Notes: generated by a model not told the origin, from the sequence alone. Counted from the first letter of the stretch, positions 45,994-56,461 are shown. The stretch: 64,000 nt of DNA from Sphingobacterium endophyticum (GCF_009733535.1 NZ_SMMI01000003.1:496001-560000), one strand, 5' to 3'. Numbers and translations: made by a program.

Positions 45994-48135
45994 TTATTCT
46001 TTATAGCCTTGCTTCATATTTTGGAACATGAAAGACCATTTATCAGTTTGTTCAGCAATGACCATTGCTGTTGATTTACCGGCGCCATGACCAGCTTTTG
46101 TATCAATGCGGATTAATACGGGATTTGTACCTTTATTATATTCCTGTAAACGAGCAGCAAATTTGAAAGAATGTGCCGGAACCACACGGTCATCATGGTC
46201 AGCAGTTGACACCATAGTAGCCGGATAGTCCGTTCCTGGCTTTAATGCATGGTAAGGCGAGTACTTTAATAAGTAATTAAACATCTCGGCGCTGTCATCA
46301 GCAGTACCGTAGTCAAATGCCCATCCTGCACCGGCCGTAAATTTATGATAGCGTAACATATCCAATACCCCTACGGCCGGAAATGCCACTTTATACAATT
46401 CTGGTCTTTGGGTCATGCATGCTCCAACTAATAAACCTCCATTTGAACCTCCTGAAATAGCTAATTTTTCTGAAGAAGTATATTTTTCTGAAATCAGATA
46501 TTCAGCAGCGGCGATAAAGTCATCAAATACATTTTGTTTTTTCAATTTAGTCCCAGCAAGGTGCCAGTTTTCACCATATTCGCCACCACCGCGTAGATTT
46601 GCAACAGCATAAACACCTCCCTGCTCCAATAAGATTACATTACTTACACTAAAAGAAGGCGTTAAAGAAATATTGAAACCCCCATAACCGTATAACATCG
46701 TTGGATTGGTTCCGTCTAATTTTATACCTTTTTTATAGGTTATAATCATTGGGACCTTAGTTCCATCTTTGGATGTATAAAATACCTGCTTAGATTCATA
46801 TTTAGTTGGGTCAAACTGTACCTCCGGTTTTTTATACACTTCAGATTTTCCAGAGGCTATATCATATTTATAAATCGTTCCAGGATTCACATAGTTGGTA
46901 AATGCATAATACAATTCTTTATCATCTTTTTTTGCCCCAAATCCACCTGCAGAACCAACACCTGGCAATTCAATTTCGTGCTCGAACTTACCATTTCGAT
47001 CATATTGCTTCACTAAGGAAGTAGCATCCTTTAAATAGTTAGCAAAGATCTTTCCGCCACCTAAAGAAGGGCTCAATACCTGTTCAGTTTCTGCAATTAG
47101 ATTTTTCCAGTTATCTGGCGTTGGTTTATCAATATTTGTCTCCACGACACGACCATTTGGAGCATTTAATTCGGTAAAAATTAATAGTCTATCGCCATCG
47201 TTATCCAAGATGTAGTGATTTTTTTCCATATTATCTACCACAGTCACAAAAGGAGATTCAGGTTTAGAAAGATCTTTAATATATAGTTCATTACCTGAAG
47301 TCGAGTTAGAAGCCGTTACGACCAAAAATCTTTCATCTTCGGTCAATCCTGCACCTACATACCTTCTAGGCATTTGAGGACCACCAAATATTAATTCATC
47401 GGTGTTTTGGGGTGTATTTAGTTTATGGAAGAATAATTTGTGCTGATCCGTCATGGCAGACAAAGCAGAACCTTCTTTCGGTTTATCATAAGAGCTATAA
47501 TAAATTCCATCGTTTCCTCGCCAAGACATTCCGCTGAACTTCACATTTTGAAGCGTATCCCCTACGATAGATTTATCCTCAGCATTTAGAATGATCACTT
47601 TCGTCCAATCAGAACCGCCCTCGGATATTTGGTAGGCAACTAAGGAACCGTCTTTACTAAAAGAAACGCCAGCCAATGAAGTTGTACCGTCACTGGAAAG
47701 TTTGTTAGGATCTAAGAATACTTCATCTTTTCCATCGACAGTTTTCTTACGGTAAAGTACGCTTTGATTCTGCAACCCATCATTTTTATAGAAATAAATA
47801 TATTTTCCTTCTTTAAAAGGAGCTGATACTTTTTCGTAATTCCAAAGATGCTCTAATCTTTTTCGGATGTTTTCTCTAAAAGGTATTTGAGAAAGATAGT
47901 CTTCAGTAACCTCATTTTCAGCTTTTACCCAATTTTTAGTTTCTTGAGAGAGGTCATCTTCTAACCATCTGTAAGGATCTTCAACGTCAGTTCCGAAGAA
48001 ATTGTCTTTTTGATTGATTTTTTGAGATTGGGGATAAGTTTTCACACGAATATCGGATTTAGATTCAATTACTTTTTCCTGTTGGCATGCGGTTAAGCTC
48101 AATGTGAGCACAGCAAGGCTTACATATTTCATCAT
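45994..48135 (-). CDS. Prolyl oligopeptidase (S9A), predicted lipoprotein
   Basis: 713 aa. The N-terminus MMKYVSLAVLTLSLTAC is a lipoprotein signal (Cys17). The propeller domain (about 75-430) is followed by an alpha/beta hydrolase with Ser in SGGSNGGLL, Asp in ADHDDRVVP and His in KAGHGAGKS. It cleaves proline-containing oligopeptides, here at the membrane-periplasm interface. Met2 (48132) is an equal start. It is divergent from the second SusC gene by 284 bp. Confidence 0.92.
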   Translation of the reverse strand: MMKYVSLAVLTLSLTACQQEKVIESKSDIRVKTYPQSQKINQKDNFFGTDVEDPYRWLEDDLSQETKNWVKAENEVTEDYLSQIPFRENIRKRLEHLWNYEKVSAPFKEGKYIYFYKNDGLQNQSVLYRKKTVDGKDEVFLDPNKLSSDGTTSLAGVSFSKDGSLVAYQISEGGSDWTKVIILNAEDKSIVGDTLQNVKFSGMSWRGNDGIYYSSYDKPKEGSALSAMTDQHKLFFHKLNTPQNTDELIFGGPQMPRRYVGAGLTEDERFLVVTASNSTSGNELYIKDLSKPESPFVTVVDNMEKNHYILDNDGDRLLIFTELNAPNGRVVETNIDKPTPDNWKNLIAETEQVLSPSLGGGKIFANYLKDATSLVKQYDRNGKFEHEIELPGVGSAGGFGAKKDDKELYYAFTNYVNPGTIYKYDIASGKSEVYKKPEVQFDPTKYESKQVFYTSKDGTKVPMIITYKKGIKLDGTNPTMLYGYGGFNISLTPSFSVSNVILLEQGGVYAVANLRGGGEYGENWHLAGTKLKKQNVFDDFIAAAEYLISEKYTSSEKLAISGGSNGGLLVGACMTQRPELYKVAFPAVGVLDMLRYHKFTAGAGWAFDYGTADDSAEMFNYLLKYSPYHALKPGTDYPATMVSTADHDDRVVPAHSFKFAARLQEYNKGTNPVLIRIDTKAGHGAGKSTAMVIAEQTDKWSFMFQNMKQGYKE

Positions 48136-48349
48136 ATTATATTACAATTAGTCTATGACAAAACTAAAGAAATAATTTGCTCTAAAAAACCTAATAAGCA
48201 GTTAAAAATAATTTACAATTACATTATTTCCCTCTATTTATAATTGATTATTTACATAATAATCAAAGATTATCAAAAACAGCAATTTTGATGTTAATTT
48301 TTGGTTCATCTTGGTTAAAATCCTGCCATCTACATATTATTCCTGAAGT

Positions 48350-48357
48350 TAAATTTG
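48350..48357 (+). promoter_or_regulatory. Candidate -7 box (TAAATTTG) for the second susC
   Basis: Exact TAnnTTTG match 63 bp before the ATG at 48420. Upstream, 48297-48318 holds two TTGGTT words (TTTTTGGTTCATC, then TTGGTTAAAAT) that could be operator half-sites. Confidence 0.45.
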
Positions 48358-48419
48358 GATAATTATTAGCACTAAAAAAACCAAAATTTCAAAAACTAGT
48401 TACACCTAAATTAACCAAC

Positions 48420-51400
48420 ATGAAGACAATCATCATGCTATTGGTTTCTGTGGTGGTTTCAATTCAAGTATTTGGCCAACAGTTACGGGGAAAAGTTGTG
48501 GATCAAGACAACAAACCGATCGTTGGTGCATCTATCAGGAATTTGAGTACCAGTATCGCCACCCAAACCAACCAACAGGGGGAATTTACCATCAATGGTG
48601 AACTCCAACAGAGGATAGAAGCCTCCTCGATCGGATACGAGCGTAAACAAGTGGTCGTAACCCAGCCTAATATTACCATTATTCTGGTAGAGACTTCCAG
48701 CACCTTAGAAGAAGCTGTAGTAATTGGTTACCAAACGGTTACCCGGAAGAAGGCTACTGCAGCAATTTCCAGCATTTCGGGGAAAGATCTAGAGAATTTG
48801 CCAGCTGCGAGTTTCGACATGTTGCTTCAGGGTCGTCTAGCTGGGGTAAATGTTCAGAATTTCACGGGGGCACCAGGGGCATCCCCTACACTATCCGTCC
48901 GCGGTTCATCAGCGGTTAGTACCCAATATTCTGGAGATGATTATTACAATGTGATAAGTAGTCCATTGTATGTAATCGATGGAGTACCGCAACCAACGGA
49001 GCAATTCGTAGGACCAAACACTGGAACAGGAACAAATTATTTAGCGGGATTAAATCCAAACGACATTGAATCGATAGATGTTCTTCGGGATGCATCAGCA
49101 GCAGCGATTTACGGCTCTCGAGCTGCCAACGGTGTTGTCATGATTACGACTAAGAAAGGCCGTAGCGGCGAGCCAAGAGTGATGATAACGGGATATTCAG
49201 GCTTAACACAAAGACCAGAACTTAGAGAAGTTACCTTAGGCACTTTAGAACGCAGGCAGAAGTATGAGGTTTTAAAACGTCAACTCAGCATGAATGATTT
49301 TCGTTATTTACCTAAATTATTAACTGACTCCTTAAATCCGGCATTTAATGGCAATACGGATTGGCAAGATTTATTTTATCAGCAGGGAAAGGTAAACAAT
49401 GGCAATCTATCCTTATCTGGAGGAGGCAATTCAACCACTTACCGCTTCAGTGGAGATTACTTTAATGAGCAGGGTATCATCAAGGCGACAGGCTTTCAGC
49501 GATATTCTGGGCGATTAAACCTATCTACAAAAGCAGTTGGGGACCGATTAACCATTAATCCAATCGTTGCCTATTCATACAATGCTAGAAATCGTGGAAA
49601 TGGAGATAACGTTAGTCCAATAGCCTTAAGTTCAGGAGGGATGCCGAGCTCGCTCATCAATCTATCTCCGAAAATGGAAGAGTTCCTATTGGGTCAATAT
49701 GATTCCAATTTGGATATAAACAAGAATACCAACTTGAATACGAATTTAAATTTAAGTTTTGTCATTCTACCGGGATTAACATTCACCTCTCAATCTGCTT
49801 ACATTGTCAATGATGCAAAAAGGGATTATAATAGACCAAGCCAGTTAAATGGCGGAGCAGGAAACTATTCTTATTCTACCACCTATGGCGATTCTCAATT
49901 AAGGATTTCAAACATCCTGAGCTATAACAAACAATTTGGCAAGCATAGCTTAAATGCACTAATCGGTCAAGAGGCGGAAAAAAACAAGATAGAATTAGTA
50001 TCTGCTTCGGGAAGTTTAGGAGTATCAGATCAAATACAGGTTGTTAATGGCTTTTTACAGAATAATATTGGAGCCTATTCCGATTTACAGAAGTATTCTT
50101 TATTATCCTATTTGAGTCGAGTATCGTATGATTATGACAGTAAATATTTGTTTTCGGGAGCGATTCGTGCAGACGGTTCCTCAAGATTCGGGGAGAACAA
50201 TAAATGGGGATATTTCCCCTCTGCATCCGTAGGATGGATCTTGACTGAAGAAAACTTTCTAAAAGATCATGAGTGGTTAACCTTGCTTAAAATCAGGGGT
50301 AGTTATGGTCTGACTGGTGCACTTCCACAAAGCAACTATCTTCAGTACAACTTATATAATGTTAACTCAGGAGGATTTGCTGGCAGTTCAGGTTCATCAT
50401 CTTATAATGGTCAGGTTGTTATTATGCCAAATTTCGTGAGCGGAGTAGCTCAGAAAAACCTTAGCTGGCAGAAAAATAGACAGTGGAACTTGGGGATGGA
50501 TATCGAACTATTACGCGGTCGTTTTTCCATGATGATCGATATGTTCAATAAAGAGAGCTATGATGGGCTTTTTGATGTTGAATTGCCGTTGACTACAGGA
50601 TATGATTTTGCAAAGACAAACTCTGTCGGCATCCGTAATGCTGGAGTTGACATACAATTTGCAGCCGATGTTTTGCCAAGAGAGTCAGCTATTAAATGGC
50701 GTTCCAACTTTAACATTTCCTATATAAAAAACCGGATCATGAATTTACCGAACGGAGACAGAGATTTAATCCTTGGTGGTGATCGATTCGACAAATCACA
50801 TATTTTATCTGTAGGTAGTCCTATCAATGCTTTTTATCTGTACAAAACATTAGGCGTCTTCAGTACGATGGATGATATTCCGGTCAATCCGAATACAGGG
50901 GATCGATATGGGAACTCAAATGGACTATTTAATCCAGGAGATTTTTATTTTCAAGATTTAGATGGGGACTATTACATTGACATTTTCAACAGTGGAATTA
51001 ACCCAGATAAACTTCCAATGGGTGATCCAAACTTTAAATGGGTCGGTGGCTGGAACAACGTTTTGTCTTACAAGAATTTCTCATTGACCTTCCAGTTCAA
51101 TTATGGATTTGACCGCGATGTATTGAATCTATTTGAATCCGATCAATTTTCAAACTCAACATCTGGGGATGCAGCCAGTAACTTTGTATACTATTCAACT
51201 CCAAACCTAGATAAATTGAATATGTGGAGACAACCGGGTGATGTGGCAGAATATGCAAAATATGATTTAGGAACATATAGATATTATTATACATCTGCGC
51301 AGTCCTTCTTTTTAGAAAGCGGATCATACATTCGTTGGAAGAACTTTATCGTATCCTACAATCTACCATCAGACCTTTTGAAATCATGGAAAATTTCTAA

Positions 51401-51554
51401 TCTGCGGGTATTTGGAATCATGGACAATGTCTTGATGTGGCAGAAATCGAAGAAATTACCAGATGCTGAAGCTGTTAATCCATATGGAGAATATAATGGT
51501 GCGGGCTATCCGATTCCACGTAAATATACCATTGGTCTAGAATTAACCTTATAA
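48420..51554 (+). CDS. SusC/RagA-family TonB-linked outer-membrane receptor (second locus)
   Basis: 1044 aa. The signal peptide ends QVFGQ. A carboxypeptidase-regulatory-like domain (about 20-95, GKVVDQDNKPIVGASI) precedes the plug, with LYVIDGVP and NPNDIESIDVLRDASAAAIYGSRAANG (conserved SusC pattern). The barrel ends with the strand TIGLELTL. It is the transporter of a four-gene operon (susC, susD, fasciclin-like, lipoprotein). No carbohydrate-active gene accompanies it, so the imported ligand may not be a glycan. Confidence 0.93.
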   Translation: MKTIIMLLVSVVVSIQVFGQQLRGKVVDQDNKPIVGASIRNLSTSIATQTNQQGEFTINGELQQRIEASSIGYERKQVVVTQPNITIILVETSSTLEEAVVIGYQTVTRKKATAAISSISGKDLENLPAASFDMLLQGRLAGVNVQNFTGAPGASPTLSVRGSSAVSTQYSGDDYYNVISSPLYVIDGVPQPTEQFVGPNTGTGTNYLAGLNPNDIESIDVLRDASAAAIYGSRAANGVVMITTKKGRSGEPRVMITGYSGLTQRPELREVTLGTLERRQKYEVLKRQLSMNDFRYLPKLLTDSLNPAFNGNTDWQDLFYQQGKVNNGNLSLSGGGNSTTYRFSGDYFNEQGIIKATGFQRYSGRLNLSTKAVGDRLTINPIVAYSYNARNRGNGDNVSPIALSSGGMPSSLINLSPKMEEFLLGQYDSNLDINKNTNLNTNLNLSFVILPGLTFTSQSAYIVNDAKRDYNRPSQLNGGAGNYSYSTTYGDSQLRISNILSYNKQFGKHSLNALIGQEAEKNKIELVSASGSLGVSDQIQVVNGFLQNNIGAYSDLQKYSLLSYLSRVSYDYDSKYLFSGAIRADGSSRFGENNKWGYFPSASVGWILTEENFLKDHEWLTLLKIRGSYGLTGALPQSNYLQYNLYNVNSGGFAGSSGSSSYNGQVVIMPNFVSGVAQKNLSWQKNRQWNLGMDIELLRGRFSMMIDMFNKESYDGLFDVELPLTTGYDFAKTNSVGIRNAGVDIQFAADVLPRESAIKWRSNFNISYIKNRIMNLPNGDRDLILGGDRFDKSHILSVGSPINAFYLYKTLGVFSTMDDIPVNPNTGDRYGNSNGLFNPGDFYFQDLDGDYYIDIFNSGINPDKLPMGDPNFKWVGGWNNVLSYKNFSLTFQFNYGFDRDVLNLFESDQFSNSTSGDAASNFVYYSTPNLDKLNMWRQPGDVAEYAKYDLGTYRYYYTSAQSFFLESGSYIRWKNFIVSYNLPSDLLKSWKISNLRVFGIMDNVLMWQKSKKLPDAEAVNPYGEYNGAGYPIPRKYTIGLELTL

Positions 51555-51564
51555 CGCAATCAAC

Positions 51565-53178
51565 ATGAAAAGAATAATCAAAAGGATAGTAATGTGCAAT
51601 GTTGCAATTGCTTTATTACTAAGTTCTTCGTGTAAGGATTTCCTAACCGAAGAACCTGTTAACTCAACTTATTCCGAGGCATTTTGGAAAAGTTCTCGAG
51701 ATTTAAGCAGTGCTTTAGCAGGCAATTATGCTTTAATACGAGATGTTTTAAACTCAGGAAACTGGAATCCCAGCCCGCGCTACTATATGTACGGTGATGC
51801 TGTTGCCAGGCACTATTTCACGATGCAATACACTGGAGATGGTCTTGAAGGCATTCAAAATGGGGACTACACTTTTCAATATAATATTGAGAACTTCGGC
51901 GATTGGCGAAAGTTTTATAAAGCCATTTCGATGAGCAATATTATTTTAAATAGGGTTCCCAAGGTAGATGTTTCATTATTAAGTGATGTTGCAAACCCTG
52001 AGAAATTTAAAAATGAAATTTTGGGTGAAGCCTATTTTCTAAGAGCATTTGCCTACTTCAACATGGTCCGTGTATGGGGTGATGTTCCATTAGTGACTGT
52101 TGAATATGAAGATCCGATTTCAGAAGAAGAACTTCCTCGGAGTCCAAAGGCAGAAGTTATGAAACAGATTGAAGCTGATTGTCAGCAAGCAATCTCCTTA
52201 TTAGATTGGAATTACACGAGCCAGAATGATGCAAAAGTGACTGCAAATAAGGGCTCGGCACAGGCATTACTTGCACATTTATATTTGTGGAGAGCAACTA
52301 CAACGAATGTAACAGTTGACCAGCCAATCATGGCAGATATTGACAAGGCAGAGACAGCTATTAATTCCATTATTTCAAGTGGCATGTACAGCCTAACAGA
52401 TACTTCAAACTATTATTCGACATTTGAAGGAAAGTCAAGAGAAGGAATTTTTGAGATTGCGATCAATGATGAACTAAGAGAGGGTACGAACATGCATATT
52501 GCCAATATGTTTTTGAGAACATCTCATATTGCCTATTATGGGACAAACTCAAGATGTTATGTCAATGCAGATTACCTATCGAATCATTTTTACAAGACAG
52601 TCTTAAAATGGGACTGGTATTGGAATTCCACAATAGGAGAATGGGAATGGAGAGAGGGAGAGTCAAGAGGCATAGATGACCAAGATGTACGCTATCGGAA
52701 AAACTTTACTGATCTGGAAACAGATAGACCAACCTGTATTAAGTATAGCGACGTAAGCTATAGAAATGCTGCACAAAAGCAAGATGCATATATCAGTAAT
52801 AACATTATTGTATTCCGTCTTTCAGACATGATGTTATTGAAAGCTGAAATTGCATTATATAGGGGTCAAACTAAAACAGCGATAGATGTTATCAATTCAT
52901 TCAGAAAAAGAAATGGTGCAGATATTTCCGCTCAATTGCCACAAACATTGACAAATGATGAAGCATTTTATGAGTATGCCTTAGAACGGGGAAAAGAGAT
53001 GTATTTAGAAGGACACTTGATGTTTGATTTGATTCGTACTCGTCAATACAAAAATTTTGTAGGATGGTTATCAGAATCTCGCTTTAAGCAAGAGGGATTT
53101 TATTGGCCAGTGAATCCTGCTTTATTCAAAAATAACAGCAAGTTAACTCAAACCAGTTATTGGAGAGGAAAAATTTAA
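51565..53178 (+). CDS. SusD/RagB-family lipoprotein (second locus)
   Basis: 537 aa. The lipoprotein signal has a lipobox LSSSC then KDFLTEEP, the classic SusD start. The family pattern is clear: AFWKSSRDLSSALAGNYALI, LGEAYFLRAFAYFNMVRVWGDVPLV, and the C-terminal ERGKEMYLEGHLMFDLIRT. It is the surface lid of the neighbouring SusC (10 bp apart). The ligand is unknown. Confidence 0.93.
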   Translation: MKRIIKRIVMCNVAIALLLSSSCKDFLTEEPVNSTYSEAFWKSSRDLSSALAGNYALIRDVLNSGNWNPSPRYYMYGDAVARHYFTMQYTGDGLEGIQNGDYTFQYNIENFGDWRKFYKAISMSNIILNRVPKVDVSLLSDVANPEKFKNEILGEAYFLRAFAYFNMVRVWGDVPLVTVEYEDPISEEELPRSPKAEVMKQIEADCQQAISLLDWNYTSQNDAKVTANKGSAQALLAHLYLWRATTTNVTVDQPIMADIDKAETAINSIISSGMYSLTDTSNYYSTFEGKSREGIFEIAINDELREGTNMHIANMFLRTSHIAYYGTNSRCYVNADYLSNHFYKTVLKWDWYWNSTIGEWEWREGESRGIDDQDVRYRKNFTDLETDRPTCIKYSDVSYRNAAQKQDAYISNNIIVFRLSDMMLLKAEIALYRGQTKTAIDVINSFRKRNGADISAQLPQTLTNDEAFYEYALERGKEMYLEGHLMFDLIRTRQYKNFVGWLSESRFKQEGFYWPVNPALFKNNSKLTQTSYWRGKI

Positions 53179-53206
53179 GAGCAGATTAACTTAAGAAATT
53201 AAAATC

Positions 53207-53887
53207 ATGAAAAATACAATATACATCCTCCTGCTATTAATTCTTGCGAGCTCCTGTAAAAAGGTAGATTACAAAAATGATGGTGGAGTAAGTGATCCCC
53301 ATGTGAATAAAACTACCTATGATTTTTTAAAGGAACATGGCAGTTTTGACTCCTTAGTAAGGGTAATAGATCACGCAGGTATCAAGGACATTATTAATTC
53401 AAAAATAACTTTATTTGTTACGAGCGACTATGGCATCAGGGAATATGTAAGTGCGAAAAAGCAGGAGAAGATCGTTGAAGTCGGGGATGAAAACATTTCA
53501 TTCTCAATTACCGATATTCCAAAAAAAGAACTTCGAGATTCCATGATGATTTATGTTTATGACGGGCTCATAAATAGAGAGAATTTATCAACAGAGAACA
53601 AATTCTTCACATCCAAATTTGGAGCAATTCCTAATGTGAGGTTTAATATTAAACTAAGAAGAACAAGGGATTTTGGCAATTATGTAGAATATGTGGATTA
53701 CTTAAACTTCACGAAGGTGAATAAGACTGTTGATGCGGATGAGCCGGACTACAATGCAATCCCTGAAGCAGATTTGGACCGATCATTTGATTGCCAGACC
53801 TCTGGAATCATTACGACTACGGGAATAGTTCATGTTCTAGACAACAACCATCGACTAATGTTTAATCGTGGCAAAATGGCCCAATAA
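53207..53887 (+). CDS. Fasciclin-like lipoprotein
   Basis: 226 aa. Lipoprotein signal with lipobox LASSC, then KKVDYKND. The segment KTTYDFLKEHGSFDSLVRVI, then KITLFVTSDYGI, and a late TTTGIVHVLDN, resemble a fasciclin (FAS1) domain: two conserved short regions around a beta-sandwich. In SusCD operons such lipoproteins are probably surface ligand-binding components. It is 28 bp after susD. Confidence 0.7.
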   Translation: MKNTIYILLLLILASSCKKVDYKNDGGVSDPHVNKTTYDFLKEHGSFDSLVRVIDHAGIKDIINSKITLFVTSDYGIREYVSAKKQEKIVEVGDENISFSITDIPKKELRDSMMIYVYDGLINRENLSTENKFFTSKFGAIPNVRFNIKLRRTRDFGNYVEYVDYLNFTKVNKTVDADEPDYNAIPEADLDRSFDCQTSGIITTTGIVHVLDNNHRLMFNRGKMAQ

Positions 53888-53906
53888 CCTTTAAAATAAA
53901 ATCGTT

Positions 53907-54896
53907 ATGAAAAATAAAATCAATTCTATCGTAATAGGTTTGGGTCTTTTGACAATAGTTGTTGGATGTTCCAAAATTGAGAATGGATTTCAAAGTGACA
54001 ATATTAGATACAAGTCGAATGTTATTATTGCGAAACGTGGGATGTCCTTAACGATGTCCGACCGTATCAATGCAGATGGGTCTACCCCGCCCTATAAATT
54101 TGAGATGCAGAATCTCCGAGATGCAGAAACAGGAGGTCCAGCCCCGAAAGAATTTACCACGGATTATGAAATTTTGGTTTTCAAACAGGGCATGGTTTTC
54201 AATGCGGAGACTGACACTACTGTTGCCCTTTTAGACCAAAAGCGTGAACTTGTTAAAAAACCTCCAATGGAATTCAATCCGGTTAGCGGTCAATTAATAT
54301 TTAATCGGGCATCTGCAAATTTACCATTGGGCAAATATGCATTTGACGTGAATTTCACAAATTCTCGGGGCTCAAAATTGTTTGAGAATTTAGCGAGCAT
54401 TGAAATTGTTGATCCTACGATTGAGGACATGTTTGAGGTTACCTATCAAGCAGCAACAGGCTCGAGTGCATCGGAAGTATTTACCACTACAACGGCTCCT
54501 CAAGTTAACTGTAAGAAGATTTCCAATGAAGGGGCACGTGTCATTCTAAAGATAATAGATAAAACGGGTAAGCCATTCAATCCAAAAGCAGGTGAAATTG
54601 TAAAGCGTGGTGATCGGCCTATGTTTGAATCTCATGTTAAATTCAACCCTGTTATTACAACAGATACGGCTATGATCTGTGATTTTGAGGTCGCGCCTTT
54701 TCCATTAGCAAAATTAATCGATAAGGCAGGAACAGACTGGGGCTATTTAAACTATTACCGTATACCCATGCGTTTTGCATCAGTTGATGGATTACCAAAT
54801 AATAATGTGAATCCAGTATTTGGATTTAGGGTAAAAATGGAAGGAACCTATATCGTTGAGGTTCGACTTCCGAGTGTAACAAGAGTTGTTAGATAA
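53907..54896 (+). CDS. Surface lipoprotein of a SusCD locus, possibly DUF5007-like
   Basis: 329 aa. Lipoprotein signal with lipobox VVGC followed by SKIENGFQSD. The body is beta-rich with no catalytic motif; a segment RGMSLTMSDRINADGSTPP begins the conserved-looking part. I tentatively liken it to DUF5007-type lipoproteins often encoded with SusCD and fasciclin-like proteins. It probably binds the imported ligand at the cell surface. It is the last gene of the operon, 19 bp after the fasciclin-like gene. Confidence 0.6.
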   Translation: MKNKINSIVIGLGLLTIVVGCSKIENGFQSDNIRYKSNVIIAKRGMSLTMSDRINADGSTPPYKFEMQNLRDAETGGPAPKEFTTDYEILVFKQGMVFNAETDTTVALLDQKRELVKKPPMEFNPVSGQLIFNRASANLPLGKYAFDVNFTNSRGSKLFENLASIEIVDPTIEDMFEVTYQAATGSSASEVFTTTTAPQVNCKKISNEGARVILKIIDKTGKPFNPKAGEIVKRGDRPMFESHVKFNPVITTDTAMICDFEVAPFPLAKLIDKAGTDWGYLNYYRIPMRFASVDGLPNNNVNPVFGFRVKMEGTYIVEVRLPSVTRVVR

Positions 54897-54954
54897 TATA
54901 GTTAATAATAAAGCGGTTTGGACAGCAAGGAAATATGAGTACTTGTTGTTCAAA

Positions 54955-56328
54955 CTATTTTTGGGCAACAGGAACCAAGACTGCACCTTTTAATTTTATT
55001 TCATACGGCCATTGTTCATCAGTTTCATCTTTTCCATCAATTAGATGCGGTAAATGATCCTTTGGTGCGCCCATAACCAATAACCATAGGTGTTCTGTAT
55101 CCTTTGGAACCTTGAATGAAATACTTCCTTTTTCCTTATTATTCATAGGTCCATATATTCTTTTACCTGATTTCGATACAGCCACAAAGCCATAATGCCA
55201 GCCAGCATTTTCAGGGTTTATTATATTGAATTCATTGCTTAAATCTATTCTTCCAGTAAAATTCAGTTTTACTTTTGACTGGGTTGGTTTTAGCTCAATA
55301 GCATTAAAACCATAATTCTGAGGGCTATTATTTTTTTGGATTCTATAATATCCATTCTTTAAGGTATCAAGTTTTGTATAATTTAAATTGGCATATTTGG
55401 CAGAAACCTTCTCAATTCTTGAAAAATCCCAGGTTATCATTTTCTGATAAGCTTCAAACATTTCTTTGTTGAAACTTTCCTGCGAGAGGTGATTCAGTCG
55501 CTTATAGGTCATTACAGGATCTTCACCCATCAAGCTTTCACGCCACATTTTACCAATAAAATCAATTCCATGTAGGGAAGACCAATATTCGAGGACAAAA
55601 GGTGCATGATACATATTTGTTTCATGCATAAATGCAAAATGAGTTTTATTCAAAAAGGCCTTAAGATGATAGTTTTCAAATTCAATCCAATTTGGATATG
55701 CCTGCCACAACATGTACTGCGAGGTCATTTCAAAGATTGAATTCCCTCGACTTCCTGGTACTGGTTTCGAATAAGCCCAATTACCGTCGCATTTAGCAAG
55801 ATATTGAAAGCAATGTCCCATTTCGTGAGCAATGGCACCATATGGTTGTTTACTTATTCGAATTGCTGGAGTCCATATCACACCTATTTTCTCCTCAGCC
55901 CCACCTCCATAAGCTGTTCCATCTTCTTCAGAAAAGACATAAATCAGCAACTTATATTTATCCGTTAAGGATTTTCCTTTTTCTACGAACTTCAAGTCAT
56001 TTACATAGAATTGGTATATCCTTTCGCATTCTGCTAGGATTTCTTTTGGATTGAATCTTTTGGAAACATCAGTATATTGAGAGGGATCTTTTCCATATTC
56101 CTTTGCCCAAAAAATCACGATATTATCAGATTCTAACTTTCTATCATTGCTATATTCACTATCTGAATTATTATAATCATTATTTTTAGGAACTTTCCAT
56201 ATTTCAGTAGGCAACAGTACTTCTTTTAGTGCTAAAGAATTTGAATCCTGAGCAAAGCTTGGAGAAGCATGCAATGCCAATCCTAAGAGCAGGGCTGAAA
56301 ATAATTGGGTTGATCTTCTTTTCATCAT
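54955..56328 (-). CDS. Exported zincin-like protein, probable DUF6055 family
   Basis: 457 aa with a signal peptide ending PSFAQ. The metal-binding HExxH motif is present as AIAHEMGHCFQYL at about residue 168, followed by a helical region and a C-terminal beta domain (about 330-457). This fits the DUF6055 putative metallopeptidases. It is convergent with the second SusCD operon (58 bp apart), so a joint role in peptide or glycoprotein use is possible but positional only. The third zinc ligand is not assigned. Confidence 0.75.
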   Translation of the reverse strand: MMKRRSTQLFSALLLGLALHASPSFAQDSNSLALKEVLLPTEIWKVPKNNDYNNSDSEYSNDRKLESDNIVIFWAKEYGKDPSQYTDVSKRFNPKEILAECERIYQFYVNDLKFVEKGKSLTDKYKLLIYVFSEEDGTAYGGGAEEKIGVIWTPAIRISKQPYGAIAHEMGHCFQYLAKCDGNWAYSKPVPGSRGNSIFEMTSQYMLWQAYPNWIEFENYHLKAFLNKTHFAFMHETNMYHAPFVLEYWSSLHGIDFIGKMWRESLMGEDPVMTYKRLNHLSQESFNKEMFEAYQKMITWDFSRIEKVSAKYANLNYTKLDTLKNGYYRIQKNNSPQNYGFNAIELKPTQSKVKLNFTGRIDLSNEFNIINPENAGWHYGFVAVSKSGKRIYGPMNNKEKGSISFKVPKDTEHLWLLVMGAPKDHLPHLIDGKDETDEQWPYEIKLKGAVLVPVAQK

Positions 56329-56461
56329 TCGATTTTAAGGAAGTAAAATTTAGCGATAATTATTTGGTCGTTAGGCGCAGATTTTATCCAATTGCATTCG
56401 ATAATTAACAAATGAGCCGGCATCTTGATTTTCCGTAATTATAATGGTAGTTTTGATTCGA

